From: Paracoccaceae bacterium
GTDB taxonomy: Bacteria; Pseudomonadota; Alphaproteobacteria; Rhodobacterales; Rhodobacteraceae
Assembly: GCA_016938875.1 (NCBI GenBank)
Contig: JAFGTV010000001.1
Span: forward strand, 62,001-126,000
Length of the DNA: 64,000 bases
Reading direction: 5' to 3'
The notes under the pieces were generated by a model. That model made no database searches. It was not told where the DNA came from and saw only the letters and a list, made by a program, of their open reading frames with translations. Made by a program: the position numbers and the translations under genes. Below, piece after piece: positions 44,699-53,381 of this stretch. Numbering within the stretch: position 1 is the stretch's first letter; every line of letters begins with the position of its first letter.

Positions 44699-45625
44699 TC
44701 ACTCTCCCAAATTGCGCATGTCCCCGTTGGGGTGCACGCCTTCACGCTGCAATCTTTCGCGCAGCACTTCAATCTCGACATCCAGATCGGATCGGTCATC
44801 CAGCAAGAGCGCGCGTGTTCTTGCCGAAAAATTGGACTCCAGATCGGCCAAAAGGGCCTCGTAATCGGCACGCGCGGAAATATCGCGCGTGCGGCTGTAA
44901 AGGTCGGCGAATTTCACCGTCGCGTCGCGCGCACCCAGCAGGTAGACGACCAGATACTTGCGCGCCGCGGTCAGGTCGCGGGGGTCTTCCTCGACGGTGC
45001 GAAACATCTCGCGCACGGTGCTTTGAAAGCGGTCCACGCGCGCCTCCAGCCCGCGATCCCCGGCGCGCCGGATCGCCTCTGTCATGGTGGTCAGGTGCTT
45101 TTCGGCCTCGTCGATGACGCGGGCCACGCGATCCTGCTGAAAGGTATCGACCCCCTCCATCCCCTTGTCGCGCAACGGGTCCAGCCCAAAGGCCGCGCTG
45201 TGCAAAACGGTGCCCAACACCGCAAAGATCGCAGGCGGCACAAAGCCCGCCTCGGGGCCGATGCCCGCCAGGAACAGCCCCGCACCGGTCAGCGCGGAAC
45301 CAAAGATCTTGCGCGGGATCGCCGGGCGGCGGGCGATCTTGCGCGCGGCCCAGGCATCCTCGGCGCGCAGCCCCTCTCGGGTCAGCCAGGCGGCCAACAG
45401 CAACAGACCAAACGCGCCCAGGCTCAGCGCCAGCCCGGTGGGGTCCGAGGCAAAGGCCCGCGGTACCAGCGCCAGCGGCACAAAGAACATCGCATTGGCC
45501 CGTCCCCCCGCACGCGACGGAGCCTTGCCATGAAACGGGTGGCGCGGCGGCGGGGTCTGGCCGCCGGTCTGGCCGGGTGTTTCGCCCGGGGTGGGGCTGA
45601 ATTTTCCACCGTAGCGTTGGGCCAT
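44699..45625 (-). CDS. XpaC-family ('5-bromo-4-chloroindolyl phosphate hydrolysis') protein
   Basis: Two N-terminal TM hairpins then TELMTTM-like coiled region EAEKHLTTMTEAIRRAGDRGLEARVDRFQSTVREMFRTVEEDPRDLTAARKYLVVYLLGARDATVKFADL. Confidence 0.85.
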   Translation of the reverse strand: MAQRYGGKFSPTPGETPGQTGGQTPPPRHPFHGKAPSRAGGRANAMFFVPLALVPRAFASDPTGLALSLGAFGLLLLAAWLTREGLRAEDAWAARKIARRPAIPRKIFGSALTGAGLFLAGIGPEAGFVPPAIFAVLGTVLHSAAFGLDPLRDKGMEGVDTFQQDRVARVIDEAEKHLTTMTEAIRRAGDRGLEARVDRFQSTVREMFRTVEEDPRDLTAARKYLVVYLLGARDATVKFADLYSRTRDISARADYEALLADLESNFSARTRALLLDDRSDLDVEIEVLRERLQREGVHPNGDMRNLGE

Positions 45626-45708
45626 CACGCGCCCCCCACGAACGCAACATAAAGGATCAGCGCGACCAGCAGGAAGAAGGCCAGCTTTTTAAGCCCGGTA
45701 TCCGACAT
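45625..45708 (-). CDS. 27-aa single-TM microprotein at the head of the XpaC/TelA cluster
   Basis: MSDTGLKKLAFFLLVALILYVAFVGGA*; purine-rich AAAGGGGGG upstream; stop overlaps the xpaC-like ATG (TGATG). Confidence 0.6.
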   Translation of the reverse strand: MSDTGLKKLAFFLLVALILYVAFVGGA

Positions 45709-45798
45709 GGGCCCCCCTTTCGCCACGACTGTCATCTTGCCCATGGGATGCGACAGCGCGGTGAAATGCAAGCCTTCAGGTGCGTGGCCACGCGGGGA

Positions 45799-46590
45799 CT
45801 AGCGTATACGGCGGGGCGCGCGCTTGGGGCGCGGTTTGGCGGCGGGTTCACCGGCCTTGTCCAGGCCCAGCTGATCGCGCAGTACGCGCGCGCGGATTTC
45901 CTCGACGGCGCCGGGTTTCAGATCGCCCAGCTGAAACGGGCCATAGCTGATGCGGATCAGCCGGTTCACGGTCAGCCCCACGGCCTCCATCGCGCGGCGC
46001 ACCTCGCGGTTGCGTCCCTCGCGGATGCCGACGGTCAGCCAGGCATTGGCGCCCTGCTGGCGGTCCAGGGCGACCTCCATCGGCTGGAACTTTTCGCCCT
46101 CGATCACGATGCCCCGGCGCAGCGGTGCGATCGTCTCGTCGCTGGGCGCGCCCTTGACCCGGACGCGATACTTGCGCAGCCAGCCGGTCGAGGGCAATTC
46201 GAGCCGCCGCTTGATCCCGCCGTCATTGGTCAGCAGCAACAAGCCCTCGGAATTGATGTCCAGCCGACCCACCGACATCACCCGCGGCATGTCCTCGGGC
46301 AGGGCGTCGAACACGGTCTGGCGGCCCTTTTCGTCGCGCTCGGTCGTCACCAGGCCCACGGGCTTGTGATACAGCCACAGCCGGGCGGGTTCTGCCGCGG
46401 CCAGCGGCGCGCCGTTCACGGTGATCTTGTCGGCGGGCGTGACGTTCAGCGCGGGGCTATCGATCCGCTTGCCGTTGACGCTGACGCGACCGGCCTCGAT
46501 CATGCGCTCGGCCTCGCGGCGCGAGGCGACGCCCGCGCGGGCCAGGACCTTGGCGATACGCTCGCCCTGTTGTTGGGTGTTGTTCTCCAT
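45799..46590 (-). CDS. 23S rRNA pseudouridine synthase, RluB-like
   Basis: S4 domain [55 protein letters not shown]. Confidence 0.93.
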   Translation of the reverse strand: MENNTQQQGERIAKVLARAGVASRREAERMIEAGRVSVNGKRIDSPALNVTPADKITVNGAPLAAAEPARLWLYHKPVGLVTTERDEKGRQTVFDALPEDMPRVMSVGRLDINSEGLLLLTNDGGIKRRLELPSTGWLRKYRVRVKGAPSDETIAPLRRGIVIEGEKFQPMEVALDRQQGANAWLTVGIREGRNREVRRAMEAVGLTVNRLIRISYGPFQLGDLKPGAVEEIRARVLRDQLGLDKAGEPAAKPRPKRAPRRIR

Positions 46591-46665
46591 GGGCTTTCTT
46601 TACGCGGGTTTCGCGGCGCGGGAAAGCGGCTTGCGCGTGCGCGGTGCGCGCGGCATGACAGGGGG

Positions 46666-47118
46666 ATGAGCCCGTTTCGCAGCCATATGGCGGCCGCCCT
46701 GGCCGAGGCCCGCGCCGCCGCCGCGCGCGGCGAGGTGCCGGTGGGGGCCGTCATCGTGTCGCCCCAGGGACAGGTGGTGGCCGCCGCGGGCAACCGCACC
46801 CGCGAGCTGAGCGATCCAACGGCCCATGCCGAAATCCTGGCGCTGCGGGCGGCCTGTGCGGCGGCGGGGTCGGAACGGCTGCCCGGCCATGACCTTTACG
46901 TGACGCTGGAACCTTGCGCGATGTGCGCCTCGGCGATCAGCCAGGCCCGCATCGCGCGGCTCTATTATGGCGCGGCGGACCCCAAGTCGGGCGGCGTGGC
47001 GCATGGCGCGCGGGTGTTTCAGCACCCGCAATGCCACCACGTCCCCCAGGTCTATGACGGCATCGCCGCCGCCCAGGCCGAGGCCCTGCTCAAGAGTTTT
47101 TTCGCCGGGCGGCGTTAG
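46666..47118 (+). CDS. tadA: tRNA(adenine34) deaminase
   Basis: HAEILALRAA, LEPCAMCASAISQARIARLYYGAADPKSGG. Confidence 0.93.
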   Translation: MSPFRSHMAAALAEARAAAARGEVPVGAVIVSPQGQVVAAAGNRTRELSDPTAHAEILALRAACAAAGSERLPGHDLYVTLEPCAMCASAISQARIARLYYGAADPKSGGVAHGARVFQHPQCHHVPQVYDGIAAAQAEALLKSFFAGRR

Positions 47119-47134
47119 GGACCGGGGCGCGCGC

Positions 47135-47830
47135 TCAGATCTCGATCGGCACCAGCACCTGCGGCTCGATCACGTCGATCCCCGGCAGCGCCTCTGCCAG
47201 CACCTGTGCCGACTGCTCAAGCAGCGGGAAGGTGCGGTAATGGCACGGGATCACCGTCTTGAAGTTGAAAAATGTCCGCGCCGCATAGGCTGCGCGTTTC
47301 ATGTCCATGGTGAAATGCCCGCCCGCGCACAGGATGCCGATATCGGGGGCGTGCAGGTCGTTGAAAATCTCCATGTCGGCCATCACGTCGGTATCGCCGG
47401 TCACATAGATCGTGTGCCCCTCGCCCGCGATCATGAAACCGGATTCGGTCCCCGCATAGACCGGCCCCGACGGCCCGCCCAGGGACGAGGAATGCACCGC
47501 GTTGACCATCGTGACGGCGACATCGCCCAGCCGCACCGTGCCGCCCTTGTTAAAGCCGATGACGGCGATGCCCTCTTTCTCTTCCCACCAGCTCATCAGG
47601 TCGTAGATCCCGACGCAGGGGATCGACCCCTCGCGCGCGATCGCCAGGGCGTCGCCGGTGTGATCGCCATGCCCGTGGGTGATCAGGATATGGGTGGCGC
47701 CCGCGATGGCCTCGGCCCGGCGGTCAGGCGGAAACATCGGGTTGCCGCTCAGCCAGGGATCGACCAGCAACACCTGGTCCGCGATCTCGATACGAAAGCC
47801 TGAATGGCCCAGCCAGGTGATTTTCATCAT
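47135..47830 (-). CDS. UPF0173-type metal-dependent hydrolase (MBL fold)
   Basis: MKITWLGHSGFRIEI, ILITHGHGDHTGDAL, PCHYRTFPLL. Confidence 0.88.
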   Translation of the reverse strand: MMKITWLGHSGFRIEIADQVLLVDPWLSGNPMFPPDRRAEAIAGATHILITHGHGDHTGDALAIAREGSIPCVGIYDLMSWWEEKEGIAVIGFNKGGTVRLGDVAVTMVNAVHSSSLGGPSGPVYAGTESGFMIAGEGHTIYVTGDTDVMADMEIFNDLHAPDIGILCAGGHFTMDMKRAAYAARTFFNFKTVIPCHYRTFPLLEQSAQVLAEALPGIDVIEPQVLVPIEI

Positions 47831-47885
47831 CCCCTCCCTATCTGTCTGTCACAACGAATCCTAGCAGAGCAGGGCCGGGTTTCCC

Positions 47886-48521
47886 ATGGACTGGATGCAG
47901 CAGATCGACGCCTATTGCGAACGGACCGGGCCCGCCTATTGGGCCGAGCCGGTCAATGCCCTGAGCAACGCGGCCTTTGTGATTGCCGCACTGATCGCGT
48001 GGCGGCGCACCCGTGGGCTGGCGCTGGGTCGCGCGCTCAGCGTGGTGTTGGGGGCGATCGGGGTGGGCAGCTTTCTGTTTCACACCCACGCCACCGCCTG
48101 GGCCGGGGTCGCGGACGTGGTCCCGATCATGGGGTTCATCCTGCTTTATCTTTATGCCGCGAACCGGGCGTTCTGGGGGCTGGGACGCGGGACCGCGCTG
48201 GGGCTGAGCGCGCTTTTCGTGCCCTTTGCCGCGCTACTTGCCCCGCTCTTTGCGCTGATCCCCGGATTGGGATCGTCGGCGGGCTATGGGCCGGTGCCGC
48301 TGGTGATCTTGATCTATGCCGCGCTGTTGGGCCGCCGCGCGCCCGAAACCGCGCGGGGATTGGCGCTGGGGGCGGGGCTGTTGATCCTGTCGCTGGGCTT
48401 TCGCACGCTGGATGGGCCGCTGTGCGCCACGCTGCCGCTGGGCACGCATTTCATGTGGCACCTTGTCAACGCCACGATGCTGCTCTGGATGATCGAGGTC
48501 TATCGCCGCGCCCGGGTCTGA
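47886..48521 (+). CDS. ceramidase-like (CREST superfamily) membrane protein
   Basis: WAEPVNALSNAAFVIAAL, GSFLFHTHATAWAGVADVVPIMGFI, GTHFMWHLVNATMLLWMIEVY. Confidence 0.82.
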   Translation: MDWMQQIDAYCERTGPAYWAEPVNALSNAAFVIAALIAWRRTRGLALGRALSVVLGAIGVGSFLFHTHATAWAGVADVVPIMGFILLYLYAANRAFWGLGRGTALGLSALFVPFAALLAPLFALIPGLGSSAGYGPVPLVILIYAALLGRRAPETARGLALGAGLLILSLGFRTLDGPLCATLPLGTHFMWHLVNATMLLWMIEVYRRARV

Positions 48522-48580
48522 GCCTGCCCGCGCCCCAGATCGCGCGCCCCCGGCACGACCGGGGCAGGGGGTGTTGCGGC

Positions 48581-48622
48581 CCAGAAGACGATCAAGTGCC
48601 CTTCTTCTGGTCAAAAATATCC
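48581..48622. repeat. Palindromic repeat copy B between convergent ceramidase-like gene and purU
   Basis: ccagaagacg...cttcttctgg arms (9/10 paired); minus strand GGATATTTTTGACCAGAAGAAGGG matches copy A 23/24. Confidence 0.8.
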
Positions 48623-48669
48623 AAAATGACGACCGGGTCGGGCCGGGGGGAACGGTCGGGCGGCGCGGC

Positions 48670-49530
48670 CTAGCCGGGCATGAACACGACGGTCTTGTGG
48701 CCATTGGCCAGCACCCGGCGTTGCAGGTGCAGCCGCACGGCACGGGCCAACACGCGGCTTTCGATATCGCGGCCCACGGCGACATAATCCTCGGGGCTGA
48801 GCGCGTGGTTCACCCGTTCGGTTTCCTGCTCGATGATCGGCCCTTCGTCCAGGTTGGCGGTGACGAAATGCGCGGTCGCGCCGATCAGCTTGACGCCGCG
48901 TTCATGGGCCTGGTGATAGGGTTTGGCGCCCTTGAACGAGGGCAGGAAAGAATGGTGGATGTTGATCACCCGCCCCGCCAGCGCCCGGCTGAGATCATCC
49001 GAGAGCACCTGCATATACCGCGCCAGCACCACCAGTTCCGCACCGGTTTCAGCGACCAGTTCTTTGACCTTCGCCTCTTGCTCGGGCTTGGTGTCGCGGG
49101 TCACGGGCCAGTGGTGATAGGGGATGCCGGCGGCCTCGGCGGTGGGGCGGCTGTGGTCGTGGTTGGACACGATCCCGACCACCTCTGCGCGCAGCCAGCC
49201 CACCCGGATCTGGTAGAGCAGGTGCAACAGCGCGTGGTCGAATTTCGACACCATCAGGATGATCTTGGGGCGGCGCTCGGCGTCCACCACCTCGGCCTGC
49301 ATGCCATAGGCCGCGGTCACCGATGACAGGCGGTCCAGCAGTCCCTCGGGCGTGGCCGGCGCTTCGGTGTCAAAGGCGATGCGCATGAAAAAGCGGTTGT
49401 TCTCGGGATCGCGGAACTGATCGCTTTCGCGGATATTGCCGCCCAGCGCCGTGATCGCGTTCGACACGGTGGCCACGATTCCGCGCTGGTCGTCGCAGGT
49501 CAGCGTGAGGATGAAATTGGTCGAGGACAT
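48670..49530 (-). CDS. purU: formyltetrahydrofolate deformylase
   Basis: FILTLTCDDQRGIVATVSNAI (ACT), SNHDHSRPTAEAAGIPYHHWPVT, INIHHSFLPSFKGAKPYHQAHERGVKLIGATAHFV. Confidence 0.96.
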   Translation of the reverse strand: MSSTNFILTLTCDDQRGIVATVSNAITALGGNIRESDQFRDPENNRFFMRIAFDTEAPATPEGLLDRLSSVTAAYGMQAEVVDAERRPKIILMVSKFDHALLHLLYQIRVGWLRAEVVGIVSNHDHSRPTAEAAGIPYHHWPVTRDTKPEQEAKVKELVAETGAELVVLARYMQVLSDDLSRALAGRVINIHHSFLPSFKGAKPYHQAHERGVKLIGATAHFVTANLDEGPIIEQETERVNHALSPEDYVAVGRDIESRVLARAVRLHLQRRVLANGHKTVVFMPG

Positions 49531-49742
49531 CGCGGCTCCTTGGCTTTCTGACGGGGCGGGCTGCCCGGACCCCGGACGGGGGTGTTATGAAGAAGGCCGC
49601 GTGTCGAATGCAAGCGCCATTCCACCGCCGGCGCTTTGCCGCGCAGCCGCGACATGGGGGCGGGATGTTCGCCGCTCTTGCGGCCCGGGCGGTGCGGGGA
49701 TAAATGCGAAGGCGAAATTTCAGCAGAACGAAAGGCGGCCCC

Positions 49743-50030
49743 ATGTCCATCGACATCGACACCGCACGCCGGGTGGCGCATCTGGCCCGGATCGCCGTGA
49801 AAGAGGATGACCTGCCCGCGTTGGCCCGCGAGTTGTCGGGCATCCTGACCTTCATGGAACAGCTGAACGAGGTCGACGTCGAGGGGGTCGAGCCGATGAC
49901 ATCGGTCACCCCCATGCGGCTGAAACGGCGCGCCGACGTGGTGACCGACGGCAACATGCAGGACAAGATCCTGTCCAATGCCCCCGACGCCCGCGAGGGG
50001 TTTTTCGCGGTGCCCAAGGTGGTGGAGTGA
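49743..50030 (+). CDS. gatC: Asp-tRNA(Asn)/Glu-tRNA(Gln) amidotransferase subunit C
   Basis: [24 protein letters not shown]...[22 protein letters not shown]; upstream of gatA. Confidence 0.95.
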   Translation: MSIDIDTARRVAHLARIAVKEDDLPALARELSGILTFMEQLNEVDVEGVEPMTSVTPMRLKRRADVVTDGNMQDKILSNAPDAREGFFAVPKVVE

Positions 50031-50035
50031 GTGTC

Positions 50036-51523
50036 ATGAGTGATCTGAGCAAGCTGACCCTGGCCGAGGCCCGCGATGCCCTGCGCGCCGGCGAGACCAC
50101 CTCGGTTGCCCTGACCCAGGCGTGCCTGAGCGAAATCGAAGCGGCGGGGGCGCTGAACGCCTTTGTCCACATGACGCCCGAGATCGCGCTGGAACAGGCG
50201 CGCGCCGCCGACGCCAGGATCGCCACGGGCGATGCCCCCGCGATGTGCGGCATGCCCCTGGGGATCAAGGATCTGTTCTGCACCAAGGGGGTGCCCAGCC
50301 AGGCCGCCAGCCGGATCCTGGAGGGATTTCGCCCGGAATACGAATCCACCGTCACCCAGAACCTGTGGGATGCCGGTGCGGTGATGCTGGGCAAACTGAA
50401 CATGGACGAGTTCGCGATGGGCAGTTCCAACGAGACCTCGACCTATGGCAACGTGGTCAACCCCTGGCGGCGCGGCAACGACGACGCGCCGCTGACCCCG
50501 GGCGGCAGTTCGGGGGGCTCGGCCAGCGCGGTGGCGGCCGATCTGTGCCTGGCCGCGACCGGCACCGATACCGGCGGGTCGATCCGCCAGCCTGCGGCCT
50601 TTGTCGGGATCACCGGGTTGAAACCCACCTATGGGCGCTGCTCGCGCTGGGGGGTGGTGGCCTTTGCCTCGTCGCTGGACCAGGCCGGGCCAATGACCAA
50701 GACGGTGCAGGATGCCGCGATCATGCTGGGCGCGATGGCCGGGCATGACGCCAAGGATTCGACCAGCGCCGACCTGCCCGTGCCCGATTTCGAGGCGATG
50801 CTGACCGGCGACATCCGCGGCAAGACGATCGGCATCCCCGCCGAATACCGCATGGAGGGCATGCCCGAAGAGATCGAGGCCCTGTGGACCCGGGGCGCCG
50901 AGATGCTGCGCGACGCGGGCGCGAAGATCGTGGATATCAGCCTGCCGCACACCAAGTACGCGCTGCCCGCCTATTACGTGATCGCGCCCGCCGAGGCGTC
51001 CAGCAACCTGGCGCGCTATGACGGGGTGCGCTATGGCCACCGCGCCAAGCTGGCCCAGGGCGACGGCATCGTGCAGATGTATGAAAAGACCCGCGCCGAG
51101 GGGTTCGGCCCCGAGGTGCAGCGCCGGGTGATGATCGGCACCTATGTGCTGTCGGCGGGGTTCTATGACGCCTATTACAACCGCGCCCGCAAGGTGCGCG
51201 CGCTGATCAAGCGGGACTTCGAGACCGTGTTCGCCGATGGGGTCGATGCGATCCTGACGCCCGCCACGCCCTCGGCCGCGTTCGGGCTGGGCGAGATGGC
51301 CGAGGCCGACCCGGTGCAGATGTATCTCAACGACGTGTTCACGGTGACGGTCAACCTGGCCGGCCTGCCGGGCATCGCGGTGCCCGCAGGGCTGGACAAG
51401 CAGGGGCTGCCGCTGGGGCTGCAACTGATCGGGCGGCCGTGGGAAGAGGGCGATCTGCTGAATACCGCACAAGTGCTTGAGCGCGCCGCGGGCTTTGTTT
51501 CCAAGCCGGGGAAATGGTGGTAG
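50036..51523 (+). CDS. gatA: Asp-tRNA(Asn)/Glu-tRNA(Gln) amidotransferase subunit A
   Basis: Amidase signature [45 protein letters not shown]. Confidence 0.97.
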   Translation: MSDLSKLTLAEARDALRAGETTSVALTQACLSEIEAAGALNAFVHMTPEIALEQARAADARIATGDAPAMCGMPLGIKDLFCTKGVPSQAASRILEGFRPEYESTVTQNLWDAGAVMLGKLNMDEFAMGSSNETSTYGNVVNPWRRGNDDAPLTPGGSSGGSASAVAADLCLAATGTDTGGSIRQPAAFVGITGLKPTYGRCSRWGVVAFASSLDQAGPMTKTVQDAAIMLGAMAGHDAKDSTSADLPVPDFEAMLTGDIRGKTIGIPAEYRMEGMPEEIEALWTRGAEMLRDAGAKIVDISLPHTKYALPAYYVIAPAEASSNLARYDGVRYGHRAKLAQGDGIVQMYEKTRAEGFGPEVQRRVMIGTYVLSAGFYDAYYNRARKVRALIKRDFETVFADGVDAILTPATPSAAFGLGEMAEADPVQMYLNDVFTVTVNLAGLPGIAVPAGLDKQGLPLGLQLIGRPWEEGDLLNTAQVLERAAGFVSKPGKWW

Positions 51524-51561
51524 ACGCTGCGCCCAATTGAAACCACAGCGGGGTAGGTGAG

Positions 51562-52188
51562 ATGCGGCTTGGTCTGAGTGTTCTGGCGGTGCTGGCACTG
51601 GGCGCATGCGATCCCAAGGTGCCCGATTCCGCCGCCGGGGCGGGGTTTGACAGCTATTCGGCCTATAGCGCGCGTCGCGAAACCGCCCTGCATTCCGAGA
51701 TGACCGTGCGCCCGCCCGTCCAGGATGGGGCGCAGGGCGGGACACTGGCGCCGATGTCTGCGCTGGATCCGCAGGCCGGCGTGGTGCCCGCGACCGACAA
51801 CCCCGGCCTGTCGGATGAGCAGAATTTCGCCGCCGTCGCCTCGCGCGAAACCATCGAGAGCGATCGGGAACGGTTGCAGGCCCAGCGCCAGGAATACATC
51901 CAGGTCGCCCCGACCGCGATCCCCAGCCGCAGTGGCGACAGCGGCCCCAATATCGTGCAATTCGCCCTGAGCACCACCAACCGGGTGGGCGAGGAACGCT
52001 ATCGCCGCGGGATGTTCGGCAAATCGCAATTCGCGCGCAACTGTGGCCGCTATGCCTCGTCCGATCTGGCGCAAGAGGCGTTCCTCAAGGCCGGCGGCCC
52101 GCAGCGGGACCGGCTGAACCTGGATCCCGATGGCGACGGGTTTGCCTGCTACTGGGATCCCACCCCGTTCCGCCAGGCGGTGAACTAG
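51562..52188 (+). CDS. putative lipoprotein with excalibur-like C-terminus
   Basis: Lipobox LALGAC; C-terminal DRLNLDPDGDGFACYWDPTPF. Confidence 0.7.
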   Translation: MRLGLSVLAVLALGACDPKVPDSAAGAGFDSYSAYSARRETALHSEMTVRPPVQDGAQGGTLAPMSALDPQAGVVPATDNPGLSDEQNFAAVASRETIESDRERLQAQRQEYIQVAPTAIPSRSGDSGPNIVQFALSTTNRVGEERYRRGMFGKSQFARNCGRYASSDLAQEAFLKAGGPQRDRLNLDPDGDGFACYWDPTPFRQAVN

Positions 52189-52193
52189 GCGCG

Positions 52194-52895
52194 ATGGATC
52201 CGCTCTGGCGGCCCTCGCCCAATTGCGGGCCGCGGCGCGGGGGCGTGCTGCCCGACATGATCGTGCTGCACTATACCGCGATGGTGGATGCCGAGGCCGC
52301 CTTGGCGCGCCTGTGCGATCCCGGCGCCGAGGTGTCGGCGCATTACCTGATCGCCCGCGACGGTCGGCTGTTCCAGATGGTCGAAGAGGGCGCGCGCGCC
52401 TGGCATGCCGGGGCGGGCCAATGGGGGGCGGTATGCGATGTCAACTCGCGCTCGATCGGGATCGAGCTGGACAATGACGGGGCGCAGCCGTTTTCCCAGC
52501 CGCTGATGCAAACGCTTGAGGGGCTGTTGCCCGGTATCATGGCGCGCTGGGGCATCGGTGCGCCGCGGGTGATCGCCCATTCCGACATGGCGCCGGGGCG
52601 TAAATCCGATCCGGGCCGGCGGTTCGACTGGCGCCGCCTGGCGCGGCAGGGGCTGTCGATCTGGCCCGATCCGGACGTCGCCCCCGCCGATCCCACCCCG
52701 CCGGACGAGGCCATGTTTCGCGTCGCCACCGCGCGCATCGGTTATGGCGCCGACTGGCCCACCGCGGATGTGCTGGAGGCGCTGCGCCAACGCTTTCGCC
52801 CCTGGGCGCACGGCCCCTTGGGCGCCGAGGACATGGCGCTGGCCCGCACCCTGGCGCGCCGCTTTCCCGTTGACGCGCCCCCGGCCAGTTCCTAA
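52194..52895 (+). CDS. N-acetylmuramoyl-L-alanine amidase (AmpD-like)
   Basis: IVLHYTAMVDAEAALARLCDPGAEVSAHYLIARDGRLFQMVEEGARAWHAG; IAHSDMAPGRKSDPG. Confidence 0.9.
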   Translation: MDPLWRPSPNCGPRRGGVLPDMIVLHYTAMVDAEAALARLCDPGAEVSAHYLIARDGRLFQMVEEGARAWHAGAGQWGAVCDVNSRSIGIELDNDGAQPFSQPLMQTLEGLLPGIMARWGIGAPRVIAHSDMAPGRKSDPGRRFDWRRLARQGLSIWPDPDVAPADPTPPDEAMFRVATARIGYGADWPTADVLEALRQRFRPWAHGPLGAEDMALARTLARRFPVDAPPASS

Positions 52896-52898
52896 GTG
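52870..52898 (+). promoter_or_regulatory. Candidate rnpB promoter (TTGACG-N17-TAAGTG) inside the amidase 3' end
   Basis: Hexamers 52870-52875 and 52893-52898; RNA 5' end expected near 52905. Confidence 0.6.
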
Positions 52899-52904
52899 GA
52901 TCAG

Positions 52905-53282
52905 GCGCGGATGGCTGGATGGCCGCGGGGGGGCGCCCCCCGAGGAAAGTCCGGACTCCACGAAGCAACGGTGCCGGGTAACGCCCGGCGGGGGAAACCC
53001 CAGGGAAAGCGCCACAGAGAACAGACCGCCCCTGTCCGCAGGGGTAAGGGTGAAACGGTGGGGCAAGAGCCCACCGCGGGACTGGCAACAGGACCGGCAC
53101 GGCAAGCCCCACCGGGAGCAATGCCGAATAGGGATCCCGCGCGGCGCGTCCGCAGGGCAGCTTCGGCCCAGGGATCCGGGTTGGCAGCTAGAGCGGGTCG
53201 GTAACGGCCCGCCCAGAGGAATGGTCATCCAGGGGGCGCGCAAGCGTTCCCGGACAGAATCCGGCTTACAGGCCATCCGCGC
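52905..53282 (+). ncRNA. rnpB: RNase P RNA (bacterial class A)
   Basis: P1 pairing gcgcggatggc / gccatccgcgc; gaggaaagtccggactcc, acagaga, cagggatccgggttggcagc and agaatccggcttac regions conserved in RNase P RNA. Confidence 0.95.
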
Positions 53283-53301
53283 GACATTCCGACCATTGGG
53301 G

Positions 53302-53320
53302 AACCGCGGGCTTTGCGGTT
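53302..53320 (+). terminator. Hairpin downstream of rnpB
   Basis: aaccgc-gggcttt-gcggtt; weak T tract. Confidence 0.35.
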
Positions 53321-53381
53321 AGGCTTGCCCTTGGGGGTATGCCCCGGAAACGCGCCCAGCCAAAGGGATGGATCAAGCCAC

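Noticed and set aside
49560-49590. Possible further repeat copy (cccggacgggggtgttatgaagaagg)
   Set aside because: Shares only short stretches with copies B and C; cannot be separated from chance without a genome-wide consensus.
52194-52895. N-acetylmuramoyl-L-alanine amidase as prophage endolysin
   Set aside because: AmpD-like, flanked by chromosomal genes; no holin or phage context.
52744-53322. ORFs across 52744-53322 (e.g. 192 aa, 102 aa)
   Set aside because: They overlap the RNase P RNA and translate structured RNA.
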